From assembly GCA_025716815.1 (NCBI GenBank), contig JAIXMN010000005.1, positions 1,488,001 through 1,552,000 of the forward strand: a stretch of 64,000 nucleotides of DNA, read 5' to 3'. Origin of the DNA: Dichotomocladium elegans (taxonomy: Eukaryota > Mucoromycota > Mucoromycetes > Mucorales > Lichtheimiaceae). Below, piece after piece: positions 21,353-33,304 of this stretch. Position 1 is the stretch's first letter; every line of letters begins with the position of its first letter. Made by a program: the position numbers and the translations under genes. The notes under the pieces were generated by a model. That model made no database searches, was not told where the DNA came from, and saw only the letters and a list, made by a program, of their open reading frames with translations.

Positions 21353-23475
21353 TTATTCACCGTCTGGTTTAACGGACGGCATAAACATGTCCGGTTTGTT
21401 CACTGCTGTCGACGGCTTGTTTGCTGCCGCTGGCGACCGTACATTGGAATATTCGACGGTATTGCCATCTGTAGAGACGAGGCGTGCTTGAAAATGAAGC
21501 GGCCTGGCGGGGTTGTTGCCCTTGTCATGGAAATGTTCTGTGTTGGTAGCCATAGTACCCGATTGATCATCGTGTATACTGTTTAGGTCAATGATTTTAT
21601 CCTTGACTTTCTCGGCCTCATGGGGAGAGGGTTGACTCTTCCTCTTCCGTCTCATAAAGAAGATTGCAGCCGCGATCAGAGCAACCTTCATATATGCTGC
21701 GTGTTAATATTTTTGGTATCTATCAATTTTGAGTTATTACTTACACCGGCGACACCTCCGACAACACCACCAGCGATTGCGCCAGTATTGCTCTTCGATC
21801 TTTCCCCATCATTTGGGTTGGTGGTATCAGTCGAATTATTTGGCGTTATGGCTGAACCCGCAAGACCTGGATACCTCTCCATCCAGCTCCATGTAGATAT
21901 GTTTAGGACATGAAAATCGTTGTATAATAAAGCTTCATTCACGCTGCCAAATAGGATAAATACCGCTGAGTTATTCGCAAAAACCACTACAGAGAACAAT
22001 TGACAATGAGTGTATGTTTGAACAAATGATGTGAACGTACTGGAATGCGAGTAGCGTGGCCCAGCACCGCCGTCGGCAAGTTCGATTCGCTCCCACTGGA
22101 GTGTATCCAAGTCAAGAGTGTAGCAATAGTCGGATACAGCAGTGTTATTCCCTGTTTATTAGTTGAAAGGTTAATCACTGTCCATTTTTTTTCCACGAGC
22201 GCACGTGAGAATACACGACCATCTCCACCACCATAGATAAGAACAGTGTTCGTTCCCGGAACTAGTTGGGGGCTCGATTAGCACAAATCAAGCGAAAGCT
22301 TGAAAGAGAGAAAAACCCAGAATCAAAGCATCCTACTTCTTTCGCTCGTATGAAATCTCCGCCTTGTTGGGGTGACGCTGGATGTAGTGTTGACTGAACC
22401 CCACTGCGAGGCTGTAGTGTCAAATGTTACGATATTAGACATATCAACGCCGCTAAGTGTATATCCAAAACTAGCATTGACGAATTGGTAGTTGAAACTG
22501 CCGCCAAAGAAGTAAATGGTTTTGCCGTCGCTGCTCAGCGCTGCAGAATGTTGGAGGCGGCCAGTCGATTTATCCGGATAAGGGATTAAGGTCCATATCA
22601 TAGACTGTATATACGAACGGCCTTTCTACTCAGTTGTTGTATCTTAGACAAGTCACCAAACTAGATCAACTTGCCTGAAGATCGAGAATTCGCATATCAT
22701 TGGGATAACTCGTATTTTCTGCACCTACCAACTCGTCACTATACACAATGAATCACGAGTTAAATCAATACAAATATAATATAACAGGGTCAATTAATTG
22801 TGGTGGATAAATACAATGTGAAAGAGAGCGCATACCTGACACCACCCCAAAGGTAAATCTTGGCGTCGTTTCCGATTACCATGGCCGAATCGTATCTAGA
22901 AGAATGAATCTGAATTCAATATGGTATTCCCAATTTTTGTGACAGATAAACTACATTTCGGTCTGATTGACAGTGTCAATGGTGCTCCATAATCGGGTTA
23001 ATACATTAAACATCACGGTCTGATGAGCGGGTGCATTACTGAACAGACCGCCCATGCCGCCACTCACGACGAAACTGTCCCTATATGGGACTGCTACCAT
23101 CGAGAAATGAGCGTTTGTGTCGCTAGACAGACCACCTACAGGCTCCACTTCGGTCCAGTTACTACGTGCAGTGGAGACAGAGAAGTTGGACGCGATATCA
23201 AGACTCATGATCGCGGATGATCCGAGGCCGTTCGTTTTACCACCCTCCAACGTCCCTCCGTAGCAATAAATCTTTGTATCAAGCAAGACGCACCCTGAAC
23301 ACCTCCAAAAAAGAAACAAAGGTAAGGTAAGGTTATCTTAATGCTTATGTACGTTTCTGCGTGTGCTCAAAATAGCCGTCGTTATTGTAATACCTCCTCC
23401 AGAGATTGCAGCATGTGGCACTGCGAGTACTGACCCGACGAAAAGATAGGAAAGAAGCAAGAGCAAAGATTTCAT
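21353..23475 (-). CDS. Kelch-repeat type I membrane protein, array copy K1
   Basis: Nine exons: 23394-23475, 22955-23294, 22836-22895, 22675-22738, 22337-22604, 22220-22261, 22041-22151, 21745-21986, 21353-21685; phases agree and give 513 residues. A signal peptide (MKSLLLLLSYLFVGSVLA) is followed by a beta-propeller of kelch blades, each marked by a GG motif: IYCYGG, FVVSGG, IYLWGG, IYFFGG, VLIYGG and VFILFG. A Ser/Thr/Asn-rich stalk leads to one membrane helix formed across the last intron (GAIAGGVVGGVAG-VALIAAAIFFM). The basic stop-transfer MRRKRKSQ and a 95-residue polar tail ending NKPDMFMPSVKPDGE follow. Predicted topology: propeller outside, tail in the cytosol. Intron 4 has a GC donor. 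It is not galactose oxidase, since no copper-ligand or catalytic domain is seen. The ligand is unknown. Confidence 0.85.
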
Positions 23476-23647
23476 TGGGAGATCAAAGGGATAGGAAACA
23501 AATCGAGCGGAATAACACGATGGCAAAAGGTAGAGAGAGGGAGGAACGGAAAGGTGTGGGTAAGGATGAATTAAGAGCATCAACTCTGAAGAAGGTCAAG
23601 TTGAACTGCGGCTGTGCTGTGAGACATGAGGGTTTGAAGCTATACTC

Positions 23648-23655
23648 CTTATAAA
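23648..23655 (-). promoter_or_regulatory. Conserved TATA-like element of kelch genes
   Basis: TTATAAGG on the minus strand, about 175 bp before the K1 ATG, embedded in a block kept in front of K2 (around 29243) and K3 (around 35606). Distance to the ATG is long, so the transcript would have a leader of roughly 140 nt. Confidence 0.4.
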
Positions 23656-25627
23656 TTGCTAATTAATTTTTGTTCAACCAACTTCAACTTGGAGAGCTTT
23701 TCAAGTTCATGTAAAGTAGCTCTTGTCTGTATCCTTCATGAAAATTATATCCTAGAGTTGTGAACCATTGATTCTACCACGAGAAATATTGCAAAACTAT
23801 CTCGCTAGGGAAGCAGGAAAGCCTTGAAGAGTGATCGGCCTTTGCAATTTAAGCTGTGGATCCAGATACCCCCTTTTCCCAGTGTAGACCGTGTGCAACG
23901 TCAATGTAGTGTCACGTGAGTATGTCGGAAGCCAGATGTTACTACTCTACCCCATCTCCTAATGCCATCATGGCTGTTCCCACTAAACATCACAAACCGC
24001 CGGTTATCGCCTCAGACATTCGCAAAGTCGTCTTCTATGCTAATTCTCTTCTGATTCTCTCGCATTTAATTGGATATAATTGTACAGAAACCTAATCAGC
24101 CATTATGGCACCTGAGAGCGAGATTATCCTCCCCCGAAACAATTCCCAATCCGAATAGATAACCCAAAGTTCTCAGCCTAACATCTGGTGTATGGGCGAC
24201 TCACCCGCTTCCTCTGGCAATATTCTTACGGATATCAATACGTGTACCGGGCACATGAACAAACTCGCGCCTGCCATACAAATCAGATTTTTAAGCAACC
24301 ATGTTTACATCGTTGGGGATTATAGTGATCGCGTATAAATATCTATCCTCGTTTTCAAAACGGAGTGCGGTCCAGCTCATTTTCGTGGGTGATGCTGTTT
24401 AGTGGTCAGTACCGCTCTCAATTTCGACCATCCACCTTTCGGCTTTTATGGCCATGGACGTTCCTTTGCGTTAAGTTTAATTAGATATAGCTTAACAACA
24501 GCCAGTAAGGATGTCTTTTGTCCATGTTGATGTCGAGAGAGAGATTTACCTTTTTCCAACACTATTGGCGTGGCAATGTTTTAGTTTGCTAACCTGCCAC
24601 AAAAGTTGTCTGTACTCGGACTCTAAATTTATGCCTCAGTTTTCTAATCATCTCGGCTTTTATAGTAACTGCCGTTGATTGTTCAAGGCAGTTGAGTTCC
24701 ACAGCACGTTGCCAGAATGCACCTGGATCAGCCTTTGAGCTTATGAGCTTCTTTAGATTTCCCGTGACACGCTCCATAAAAAACTGCAAGACTTGGGTCT
24801 GAGGTCTGCAAGGTCTTGTGGATATGTATTAGACAATCCTGGTTAGTAGTGGATGTGTTTCGCAGCAATGTTACCAGCTTCTATTTGGGCTTTCAGACAG
24901 TTAATCCACTTCAAGGCGGCCGTTCCTACGGTGTTAATATGGTTGCCATTAATTTCTCTTCTGGATATAGTGCTGTATATCGGCGTAGAGATAACACAGT
25001 TACTCTGGCATTATCGTCCTCAATTGTATTGTAGGACAAGTGTCCGCACAAAATATTACATGAAGCAAATCTGATTAGCCGCTTAGTAGAATGGTTGCTG
25101 TTTTACTTTCTGATGTCCTGCAAGAACGGGAGAAGCCTGAATATACCAGAACATGACAGTTGGCACCCCTGCCGGCCGATGATACAACATCAAGGTGGAC
25201 TTCTATAGATATGTGTGTTGTTGTGTAGAGAGAGTTAGTTGCAAATAGGAAAACCAATGGGTCAAAATCGAGTCTTTGAGACGGGATCCTCTGTATTGAA
25301 TAAAAACAACCCTCTTTTTATATGCGTTGGGATGGGCCAGGTTAGCTTTGACGGAACAAGTGTTAGCCGTTGACACCGCTTCTCCGCTACTCTCCATCTC
25401 TAGTTATTGTTCCGGGCGATTGTTCCCTCCGCCTTCATTAAGAGGAAATCACCGATTGGATAGATGTGAGATGGAAGAAGTCAGGGCATCAAGACGTACT
25501 TGCGGGAATTGTTGGATGAATAGCAGTTCCGCTCACTACTGACTGTGAAAGTGCAGTGTCATGAACATAATTCTTACAGATAGATATGCGCTAACTTAGA
25601 GAGATAGAGTCAGAAGGACAGAATTAT

Positions 25628-26130
25628 ACAATGCAACGCACAATAGGCTCCACATATCACCAGACAAGAAGCACGACTTTACCCGGTCAAACAGTATCTC
25701 GGAATCTATCACTGATGTTGTACGCCGCATTTATATACATCTTACCCATGGCTATTCTACAGCCGATATTCCCCTAGCCTATCTCTCACAACATTTTCAA
25801 ACCACCCAACGTTGGAACTCCCACCAAGTGGTACATACCGTACCCTACATAACAAACTTCCATCTCGAAGCCAGCTCCATTGACTAGGCCCAACTTCATC
25901 ATTTCGTCCACATATGGTATCCGTAAGCAACACGCGGAGACCACCGAACACTTTCTGATACGATGCCCGAGAAGAATATGCCGTGGCAACATGCTTGGTA
26001 GGATTTCCTCCGTAATGATCTTGACGACATCACCATCCTTTCTGGAGGGGTTTCTTGGAATTCCTCAAATAATCAGTCTTGTCTCACAAACTGACAAAGT
26101 GGTCCCCACACCCTCCCGGAAGAGATGACG
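25628..26130 (+). pseudogene. LINE (non-LTR retrotransposon) 3' relic, copy 1
   Basis: A frame on the plus strand contains AETTEHFLIRCPRR, matching the C-terminal zinc-knuckle region of fungal and animal LINE reverse transcriptases, where ETxxHxLxxCP follows the polymerase domain. No polymerase motif is left. The other copy at 32058-32530 keeps a longer open frame. Confidence 0.6.
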
Positions 26131-26292
26131 CACTGATTGGACTTTCCTCTCTGTGGCGTGCCTTTCTGTCCATCTGATGTCTTAACGGAAATCAGATGCA
26201 GTTCTTATCAAGAACTCCAGCCACGACAGAAATTTAAAATCGCTGTAGTCAGTCATCATGTTCTCATGCCTTCTCTCCACCTCTCATTAATA

Positions 26293-26697
26293 CCTCTCTC
26301 CATTTTCTGGATGATGTCCCTAAACGAAATAGTAGATGCCCGGCTATAACCACTTTAAGTAGTACGTAAGTGCGAAAATCCGGAATAGTTTGGATTGCCC
26401 CAGGTTAGACCCAAAGTCATAAGCCGTACAAAAGAGACCGCCAGCTGCAAGGGTGGAAAATTGGTATTAACACGCAAACAACCATATAATATCAGAAAGA
26501 GAGGTAGGACAAACTAGGTATATCAAAATGTCCCTTATTAAGTCAGCTTTTGGAAAGTTCTGTTTTGCCAAATCCCTTGTTTTTGGAGGTGATTTGTTGT
26601 ATTTATGGGTGATTGAACTGGATATGATTCATAGCAAGGTATCGACGTCAAAATCGCACATTTTCAAAGTTTTTCTCATGGACTAGGCTAAAAGGTT
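26293..26697. repeat. Repeat R, copy 2
   Basis: About 400 bp, closely matching copies inside element A (10772-11158) and at 32645-33057. Here it sits just beyond the LINE relic and before the K2 3' flank. Confidence 0.8.
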
Positions 26698-26944
26698 ATG
26701 TCAGGTAGAAAGTGCACATATCTCAGGCCATGATATGAACGCCCCGGGGGGACATGAATACAGCAGAGCTGCGCGTGTTGGTAAAGTAGCGAATATAGCA
26801 ACCGATTGAAGTTTATATTATACGCAAGTGCAAAAGAAATAGCTTGTAATAATAAATTATACATCGATACAACTACAAAACGACAACAGCCAGAGATTGT
26901 GTGTTTATATCGTAATGTCGCATTATAAAGGAAGCGTTGGATGA

Positions 26945-29067
26945 TTATTCCTTGTCTGGTTTAACCGATGGCACAAACATGTCCGGTTTGTTCACTGCTG
27001 CTGACGGCTTGTTTGCTGCCGCTGGCGACCGTGCATTGGAATATTCGACGATATTGCCATCTGTAGAGACGAGACGTGCTTGGAGAGGAAGTGGCCTGGT
27101 GGGGTTGTTGCCCTTGTCATGGAAATGTTCTGTGTTGGTAGCCATAGTACCCGATTGATCATCGTGTATACTGTTTATGTCAATGATTTTATCCTTGACT
27201 TTCTCGGCCTCATGGGGGGAGGGTTGACTCTTCCTCTTCCGTCTCATAAAGAAGATTGCAGCCGCGATCAGAGCAACCTTCATATATGCTGCGTGTTAAT
27301 ATTTTTGGTATCTATCAATTTTGAGTTTCTACTTACACCGGCGACACCTCCGACAACACCACCAACGATTGCGCCAGTATTGCTCTTCGATCTTTCCCCG
27401 TCATTTGGGTTGGTAGTATCAGTCGAATTATTTGGTGTTGCGGTTGAACCAGCAAGACCTGAATAATTCTCAATCCAGGTCCATGCGGATATGTCTAGTA
27501 CATGAAAATCGCTTTTGGTTGCTTCGTCAGCTCCGATACCAAATAGCACGAATGCGGTTGAGTTATTCACAATAACCACTATAAATAACATGCGTCAATG
27601 GATAAGCTTTTGTAAAAAGGACGTAAACGCACTCGAATGCATATAGAGTGGCCCAGCACCGTTGCCGGACAATTTGATTTGTTTCCACTGGAGCGTATCC
27701 AAGTCAAGAGTATAGCAATAGTCGGAAACGTGATCTAAACGTCCTATATATTCCCTGAATGGTTAGTCAATGCCAAATCTGTTTTCACTAAAGAATACAA
27801 AATATACAACCATCAGCACCACCATAAAGCAGAATGGTATTCGTTCCTGGAACTGATGATAAAGCAATCAGCGCACGGTCAAGTGTATGCCTGAAAAGAA
27901 AAGGGAGATTCAAAGTGTCCTACTTCTTTCGCTGGTATGATACATCCGCTTTGTTGGGATGACAGTGGATGAGGTGTTGACTGAACCCCACAACGAAGTT
28001 GTAGTGTCAAATGTTACAATATTAGACATTTCAGCACCGTCCATCAAATATCCATAACTAGCATTGACGTATTCGTAGTTGATACTACCGCCAAAGAAGT
28101 AAGTGGTCTTGCCATCACTGCTCAGCGCTGTTGAATGCCCAACACGGCCGATAGATCCATCCAAATAAGGAACAAAGGACCACTTCATAGTCTATACGTA
28201 CGAACAGCTTTTCTACTCAGTTGTTCCATCCTAGGCAAGTCACCACATTAGACCTACTTGCCTTAAGATCGAGAATTCGCATATCAGCAGGATAAGTTCT
28301 GTTTGTCGCACCTATGGACGCGTCACTATACAAAATGAAAAGACGAGTTAAATCAATGCAAATAGAATATATCATAGTCAATTAGTTGTTGTGGATGAAT
28401 ACAATGTGAGATGTAATGTGAAATTTAAATGCGTACCTGATTCCACCCCAAAGATATATCTTGTCGTCGTTTCCGGCTACCATGGCTGAATTGTATCTAG
28501 AGTGAACCCGAATTCAATATGATATTCCCAGCTTTTATGGTGGATAAACTACGTTTGAGTCTGATTGGCACTGTCAATGGTGTTCCATGATTGGGTTAAT
28601 ACATTAAAAATCATAGTCTCATATAGGTGTGGAGATATGTGTTGATCGTAAATGCCGCCATATACAATGAAGCTGTCTCTAGGTGGGACCGCTACCATGG
28701 AGAAAAGAGCGAATTGTCCACTATCGATATCGCCTTTAGGCTTTACTTCGGCCCAATTGTTGCGCGCGCTCGTGACTGAAAAGTTGGACGCGACATCAAG
28801 ACTCATGATCGTAGATATTCCCCTGTCTAAGAATCGGTGTAACGCCCCTCCGTAGCAATAAATCTTTGTATCAAGCAAGACGCACCCTGAACTCCCCCCC
28901 AAAAAAAACAAAGGTAAAGTAAGGTTATCTTAATGCTTATGTACGTTTTTATGTGTGTTCAAAATAGCCGGCGTTATTGCAATACCTCCTCCACAGGTTG
29001 CAGCATGTGGCAATGCCAGCACTGACCCGACGAAAAGATAGGAAAGAAGCAAGAGCAAAGATTTCAT
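26945..29067 (-). CDS. Kelch-repeat type I membrane protein, array copy K2
   Basis: Nine exons: 28986-29067, 28553-28886, 28437-28496, 28262-28325, 27924-28191, 27811-27852, 27633-27743, 27337-27578, 26945-27277, giving 511 residues with every phase as in K1. Signal peptide, propeller, membrane helix (VALIAAAIFFMRRKRK) and tail are all intact. The tail exon differs from K1 at only about 9 of 112 positions, and the signal-peptide exon at even fewer, but the first propeller exon is far more different (for example ALHRFLDRG replaces TLEGGKTNGLG, and GGIYDQHISPH replaces GGMGGLFSNAP). A GC donor is kept in intron 4 (after CTTAAG). No premature stop is seen, so K2 looks functional. Confidence 0.85.
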
Positions 29068-31165
29068 TGGGAGATCAAAGGGATAGGAAACAAATCGAGC
29101 GGAATAACACGATAGCAAAAGGTAGAGAGAGGGAGGAACGGAAAGGTGTGGGTAAGGATGAATTAAGAGCATCAACTCTGAAGAAAGTCAAGTTGAACTG
29201 CGGCTGTGCTGTGAGACATGAGGGTTTGAAGCTATACTCCTTATAAATTGCTAATTAATTTTTGTTCAACCAACTTCAACTTGGAGAGCTTTTCAAGTTC
29301 ATGTAAAGCAGCTCTTGCCTGTATCCTTCAGTAAAATTATATCCTAGAGTTGTGAACCATTTATTCTACCACGAGAGCTGCTGCAAAAATATCTCGCTAG
29401 GGAAGCAGGAAAGCCTTGAAGAGTGATCGGCCTTTGCAATTTAAGCTGTGGATCCAGATACCCCCTTTTCCCAGTGTAGACCGTGTGCAACGTCAATGTA
29501 GTGTCACGTGAGTATGTCGGAAGCCAGATGTTACTACTCTACCCCATCTCCTAATGCCATCATGGCTGTTCCCACTAAACATCACAAACCGCCGGTTATC
29601 GCCTCAGACATTCGCAAAGTCGTCTCTATGCTAATTCTCTTCTGATTCTCTCGCATTTAATTGGATATAATTGTACAGAAACCTAATCAGCCATTATGGC
29701 ACCTGAGAGCGAGATTATCCTCCCCCGAAACAATTCCCAATCCGAATAGATAACCCAAAGTTCTCAGCCTAACATCTGGTGTATGGGCGACTCACCCGCT
29801 TCCTCTGGCAATATTCTTACGGATATCAATACGTGTATCGGGCACATGAAAATTCGCGCCTGCCATACAAATCAGAATTTTAAGCAACCATGTTTACATC
29901 GTTGGGGATTATAGTGATCGCGTATAAATATCTATCCTCGTTTTCAAAACGGAGTGCGGTCCAGCTCATTTTCGTGGGTGATGCTGTTTAGTGGTCAGTA
30001 CCGCTCTCAATTTTGACCATCCACCTTTCGGCTTTTATGGCCATGGACTTTCCTTTGCGTTAAGTTTAATTAGATATAGCTTAACAACAGCCAGTAAGGA
30101 TGTCTTTTGTCCATGTTGATGTCGAGAGAGAGATTTTACCTTTTTCCAACACTATTGGCGTGACAATGTTTTAGTTTGCTAACCTGCCACAAAAGTTGTC
30201 TGTACTCGGACTCTAAATTTATGCCTCAGTTTTCTAATCATTCCGGCTTTTATAGTAACTGCCGTTGATTGTCCAAGGCAGTTGAGTTCCACAGCACGTT
30301 GCCAGAATGCACCTAGATCAGCCTTTGAGCTTATGAGCTTCTTTAGATTTCCCGTGACAGGTTCCATAAAAAAAACTGCATAGACTTGAGCCTGAGGTCT
30401 GCAAGGTCTTGTGGATATGTATTAGTCAATGCTGGTAGGTTGTTGTGTTGTTGTGTAGAGAATTGCTAGGTATGAGAACCATTGGGTCAAAATCGAGTCT
30501 TTGAGACAGGATCCTTTTATTGAGTAAAATAATTTTCTTTTTATACTCATTGTGATGGACCATGTTAGCTTCAAATAAACGTGTTAGCTGTTGACACCGC
30601 TTCTCCGCTACTGCCCATCTGTGATATTATTCCGGGGCGATTGCTCCCTCCGTTCTCAATAAGAGGAAATCACCGATTGGATAGATGAGAAATGGGAGAA
30701 GTCAGGGCGTCAAGACGTACTCGCGGGAAATCTTGGATGATCAGTATTTCCGCTCGCTACTGACTGTGAAAGCGCAGAGTCATGAACAGGAGGACTACGA
30801 CAGTAGTGAATATGATTCGCAGCAATGTTCTCAGCTTCTATTTGGGTTCAGCCAGCTAATCCATTCCAAGGCGGTTGCTCCTATGGTGTTAATGTGGCTG
30901 TCATTAATTTCTCTTATGGATATACCACTACATGTCTGCATAGAGATACCACAGTTACTCTGGCATTATTGTGCTCGAGGTATTACATGATAATTGTCCA
31001 TACAAGTTGTTGCGTAAGACAAATCTAATTAATCGCTCGGTAGAGTCGTTGCTGTTTTACTTTCTGATGTCCGCAAGAACAGGAGAAGTCTGAAAATGCC
31101 AGAACATTACAGTTGGGAACCTGCTGGCCAATGATACAACATCAAGGTAGACTTCTATAGATATG

Positions 31166-31985
31166 GCGGGTTGCCATCATTGCTAGCTGACCTATGAGTA
31201 GCTTTCAGAATTGCTTCCCAATACCAGAAAAAAGAGGTACATTGAATAGCGAAGAATGACGGTTTGTGAAATCTTTGTACGATTATAAACAGGCTAGGTC
31301 ACTGTCCGGCACCGTCATCAATAACCACGTAAACGGTTACTTCTGCATTTTACGATCTTCAACGTTTTATGGTTAACATAGAGGCCAGATATGGTACAGA
31401 AAGAGTATCCTCAATAACCGTCATGACGCATGGTACATGGCTGCCACTCATTTTACACTGCGGGAGTATTACGTCCACAAAAAGGGGTTCCGCCTTCACT
31501 GTCACAATTTCGCAAGTGTTCAGTCGAAGCCTCATCCCTTGGACAGATGAACGGGCGGGGTAGATAACTGATGAATGGAGCCATGAAGCTGTCAAAATAG
31601 GGCGTCCCAGGAGCTGGACTGACAGAAACCTGCTTGTGGTTTTCTCGCGGTATTCTATCTGCGGCGGAATGGCCAGTACCAATGCATGCACAAAGAGTCA
31701 TTGAGATACTCTTCCCACGCTTTAATAACTGAAAGGCGTCGGTAAAACGGCCAAGGGAAATACCGAAGTCGCCATCCCGCAAGAATTGTGTCTTGTCATA
31801 TATACGGCTATCGTAGATAACAGGACGGTTCTCAGATATAGTATCACGCTCTTCTGGGTACAGCAGCTACTTGTGTGATTCTTGCTTCGTTACAAACAAG
31901 ACAAGCCGATCAACGTGCAAAATCAGCTCAATCGTTCGTCCACGTGCACGGCTATCTTGGTGCTCACTCAGTTCCTTGTCGCTAT
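31166..31985 (-). pseudogene. Unit-2-specific insert with coding relics
   Basis: Present only in unit 2. On the minus strand from about 31860 a frame reads YDSRIYDKTQFLRDGDFGIS then LGRFTDAFQLLKRGKSISM, which looks like real protein rather than chance. It continues in other frames to 31359 with stops between. I do not recognise the family; it may be a fragment of a captured or transposon-borne gene. Confidence 0.4.
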
Positions 31986-32057
31986 ACAAACTACTAATAA
32001 TTCTTACAGATAGATATGCGCTAACTTAGAGAGATAGAGTCAGAAGGACAGAATTAT

Positions 32058-32530
32058 ACAATGCAACGCACAATAGGCTCCACATATCACCAGACAAGAA
32101 GCACGATTTTGCCCCGTCAAACAGTATCTCGGAATCTATCACTGATGTTGTCCGCCGCATTTATATACATCTTCGCATGGCTCTTCTACAGCCGATATTC
32201 CCCTAGCCTATGTCTCACAACATTTTCAAACCACCCAACGTTGGAACTCCCACCAAGTGGTACATACCGTACCCTACATAACAAACTTCCATCTCGAAGC
32301 CAGCTCCATTTGATTAGGCCCAACTTCATCATTTCGTCCACATATGGTATCCGTAAGCAACACGCGGAGACCACCGAACACTTTCTGATACGATGCCCGA
32401 GAAGAATATGCCGTGGCAACATGCTTGGTAGGATTTCCTCCGTAATGACCTTGACGACGTCACCATCCTTTCTGGAGGGGTTTCTTGGAATTCCTCAAAT
32501 GATCAATCTTGTCTCTGTCCATCTGATGTC
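32058..32530 (+). pseudogene. LINE (non-LTR retrotransposon) 3' relic, copy 2
   Basis: Same relic as at 25628-26130, with a 157-codon open frame containing the AETTEHFLIRCPRR motif near its middle. Duplicated together with the kelch unit. Confidence 0.6.
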
Positions 32531-32644
32531 TTAACGGAAATCAGATCCAGTTCTTATCAAGAACTCCAGCCACGACCGAAATTTAAAATTGCTGTAGTCA
32601 GTCATCATGTTCTCATGCTTTCTCTCCACCTCTCATTAATACCT

Positions 32645-33057
32645 CTCTCCATTTTCTGGATGATGTCCCTAAACGAAATAGTAGATGCCCGGCTATAACC
32701 ACTTTAAGTAGTACGTAAGTGCGAAAATCCGGAATAGTTTGGATTGCCCCAGTTTAGACCCAAAGTCATAAGCCGTGCAAAAGAGACCGTCAGCTGCAAG
32801 AATAAAATACTTTGGAAAATTGGTATTAACACGCAAACAACCATACAATATCAGAAAGAGAGGTAGGACAAACTAGGTATAGCAAAATGTCCCTTGTTAA
32901 GCCACTTTTTGGAAAGTTCTGTTTTGCCAAATCCCTTGTTTTTGGATGGTGATTTGTTGTATTTATGGGTGATTGAACTGGATATGATTTACAGCAAGGT
33001 TTCAACGTCAAAACGCACATTTTCAAAGTTCTTCTCATGGACTAGGCTAAAAGGTTA
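32645..33057. repeat. Repeat R, copy 3
   Basis: Closely matches copy 2 and the copy inside element A. Lies between the LINE relic and the K3 3' flank. Confidence 0.8.
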
Positions 33058-33304
33058 TGTCAGGTAGAAAGTGCCACATATCCCAGGTCATGATATGAAC
33101 GCCCCGGGGGGACATGAATACAGCAGAGCTGCCCCTGTTGGTAAAGTAGCGAATATAGCAACCGGTTGAAGTTTATATTATACGCAAATGCAAAAGAAAT
33201 AGCTTATAGTAATAAATTATATATCGATACAACTACAAAACGACAGCAGCCAGAGATTGTGTGTTTATATCGTAATGTCGCATTATAAAGGAAGCGTTGG
33301 ATGA

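Larger units (their letters stand above)
23476..26944. other. Spacer of kelch duplication unit 1
   Basis: From 23476 to about 24800 the sequence is nearly identical to 29068-30390 (unit 2), and its first part to 35429-36120 (unit 3). It holds the K1 promoter, a CACGTG motif near 23915 and a short minus-strand frame (24589-24789, FWQRAVELNCLEQ) kept in unit 2. Then come block X (about 24840-25215), block Y (25215-25560), a LINE relic (25628-26130) and repeat R (26293-26697). No intact gene is seen. Confidence 0.7.
29068..33304. other. Spacer of kelch duplication unit 2
   Basis: Matches unit 1 closely up to about 30390 (with the minus-strand frame 30179-30367). Blocks X and Y then come in the opposite order: Y at about 30430-30785, X at 30786-31165. 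An 820-bp segment absent from unit 1 follows (31166-31985), then the LINE relic (32058-32530) and repeat R (32645-33057). No intact gene is seen. Confidence 0.7.

Noticed and set aside
23406..23654. Plus-strand frame opposite the first exon of K1 (and its copies at 28977 and in unit 3)
   Set aside because: It is antisense to the signal-peptide exon and promoter block; its conservation is explained by the duplication.
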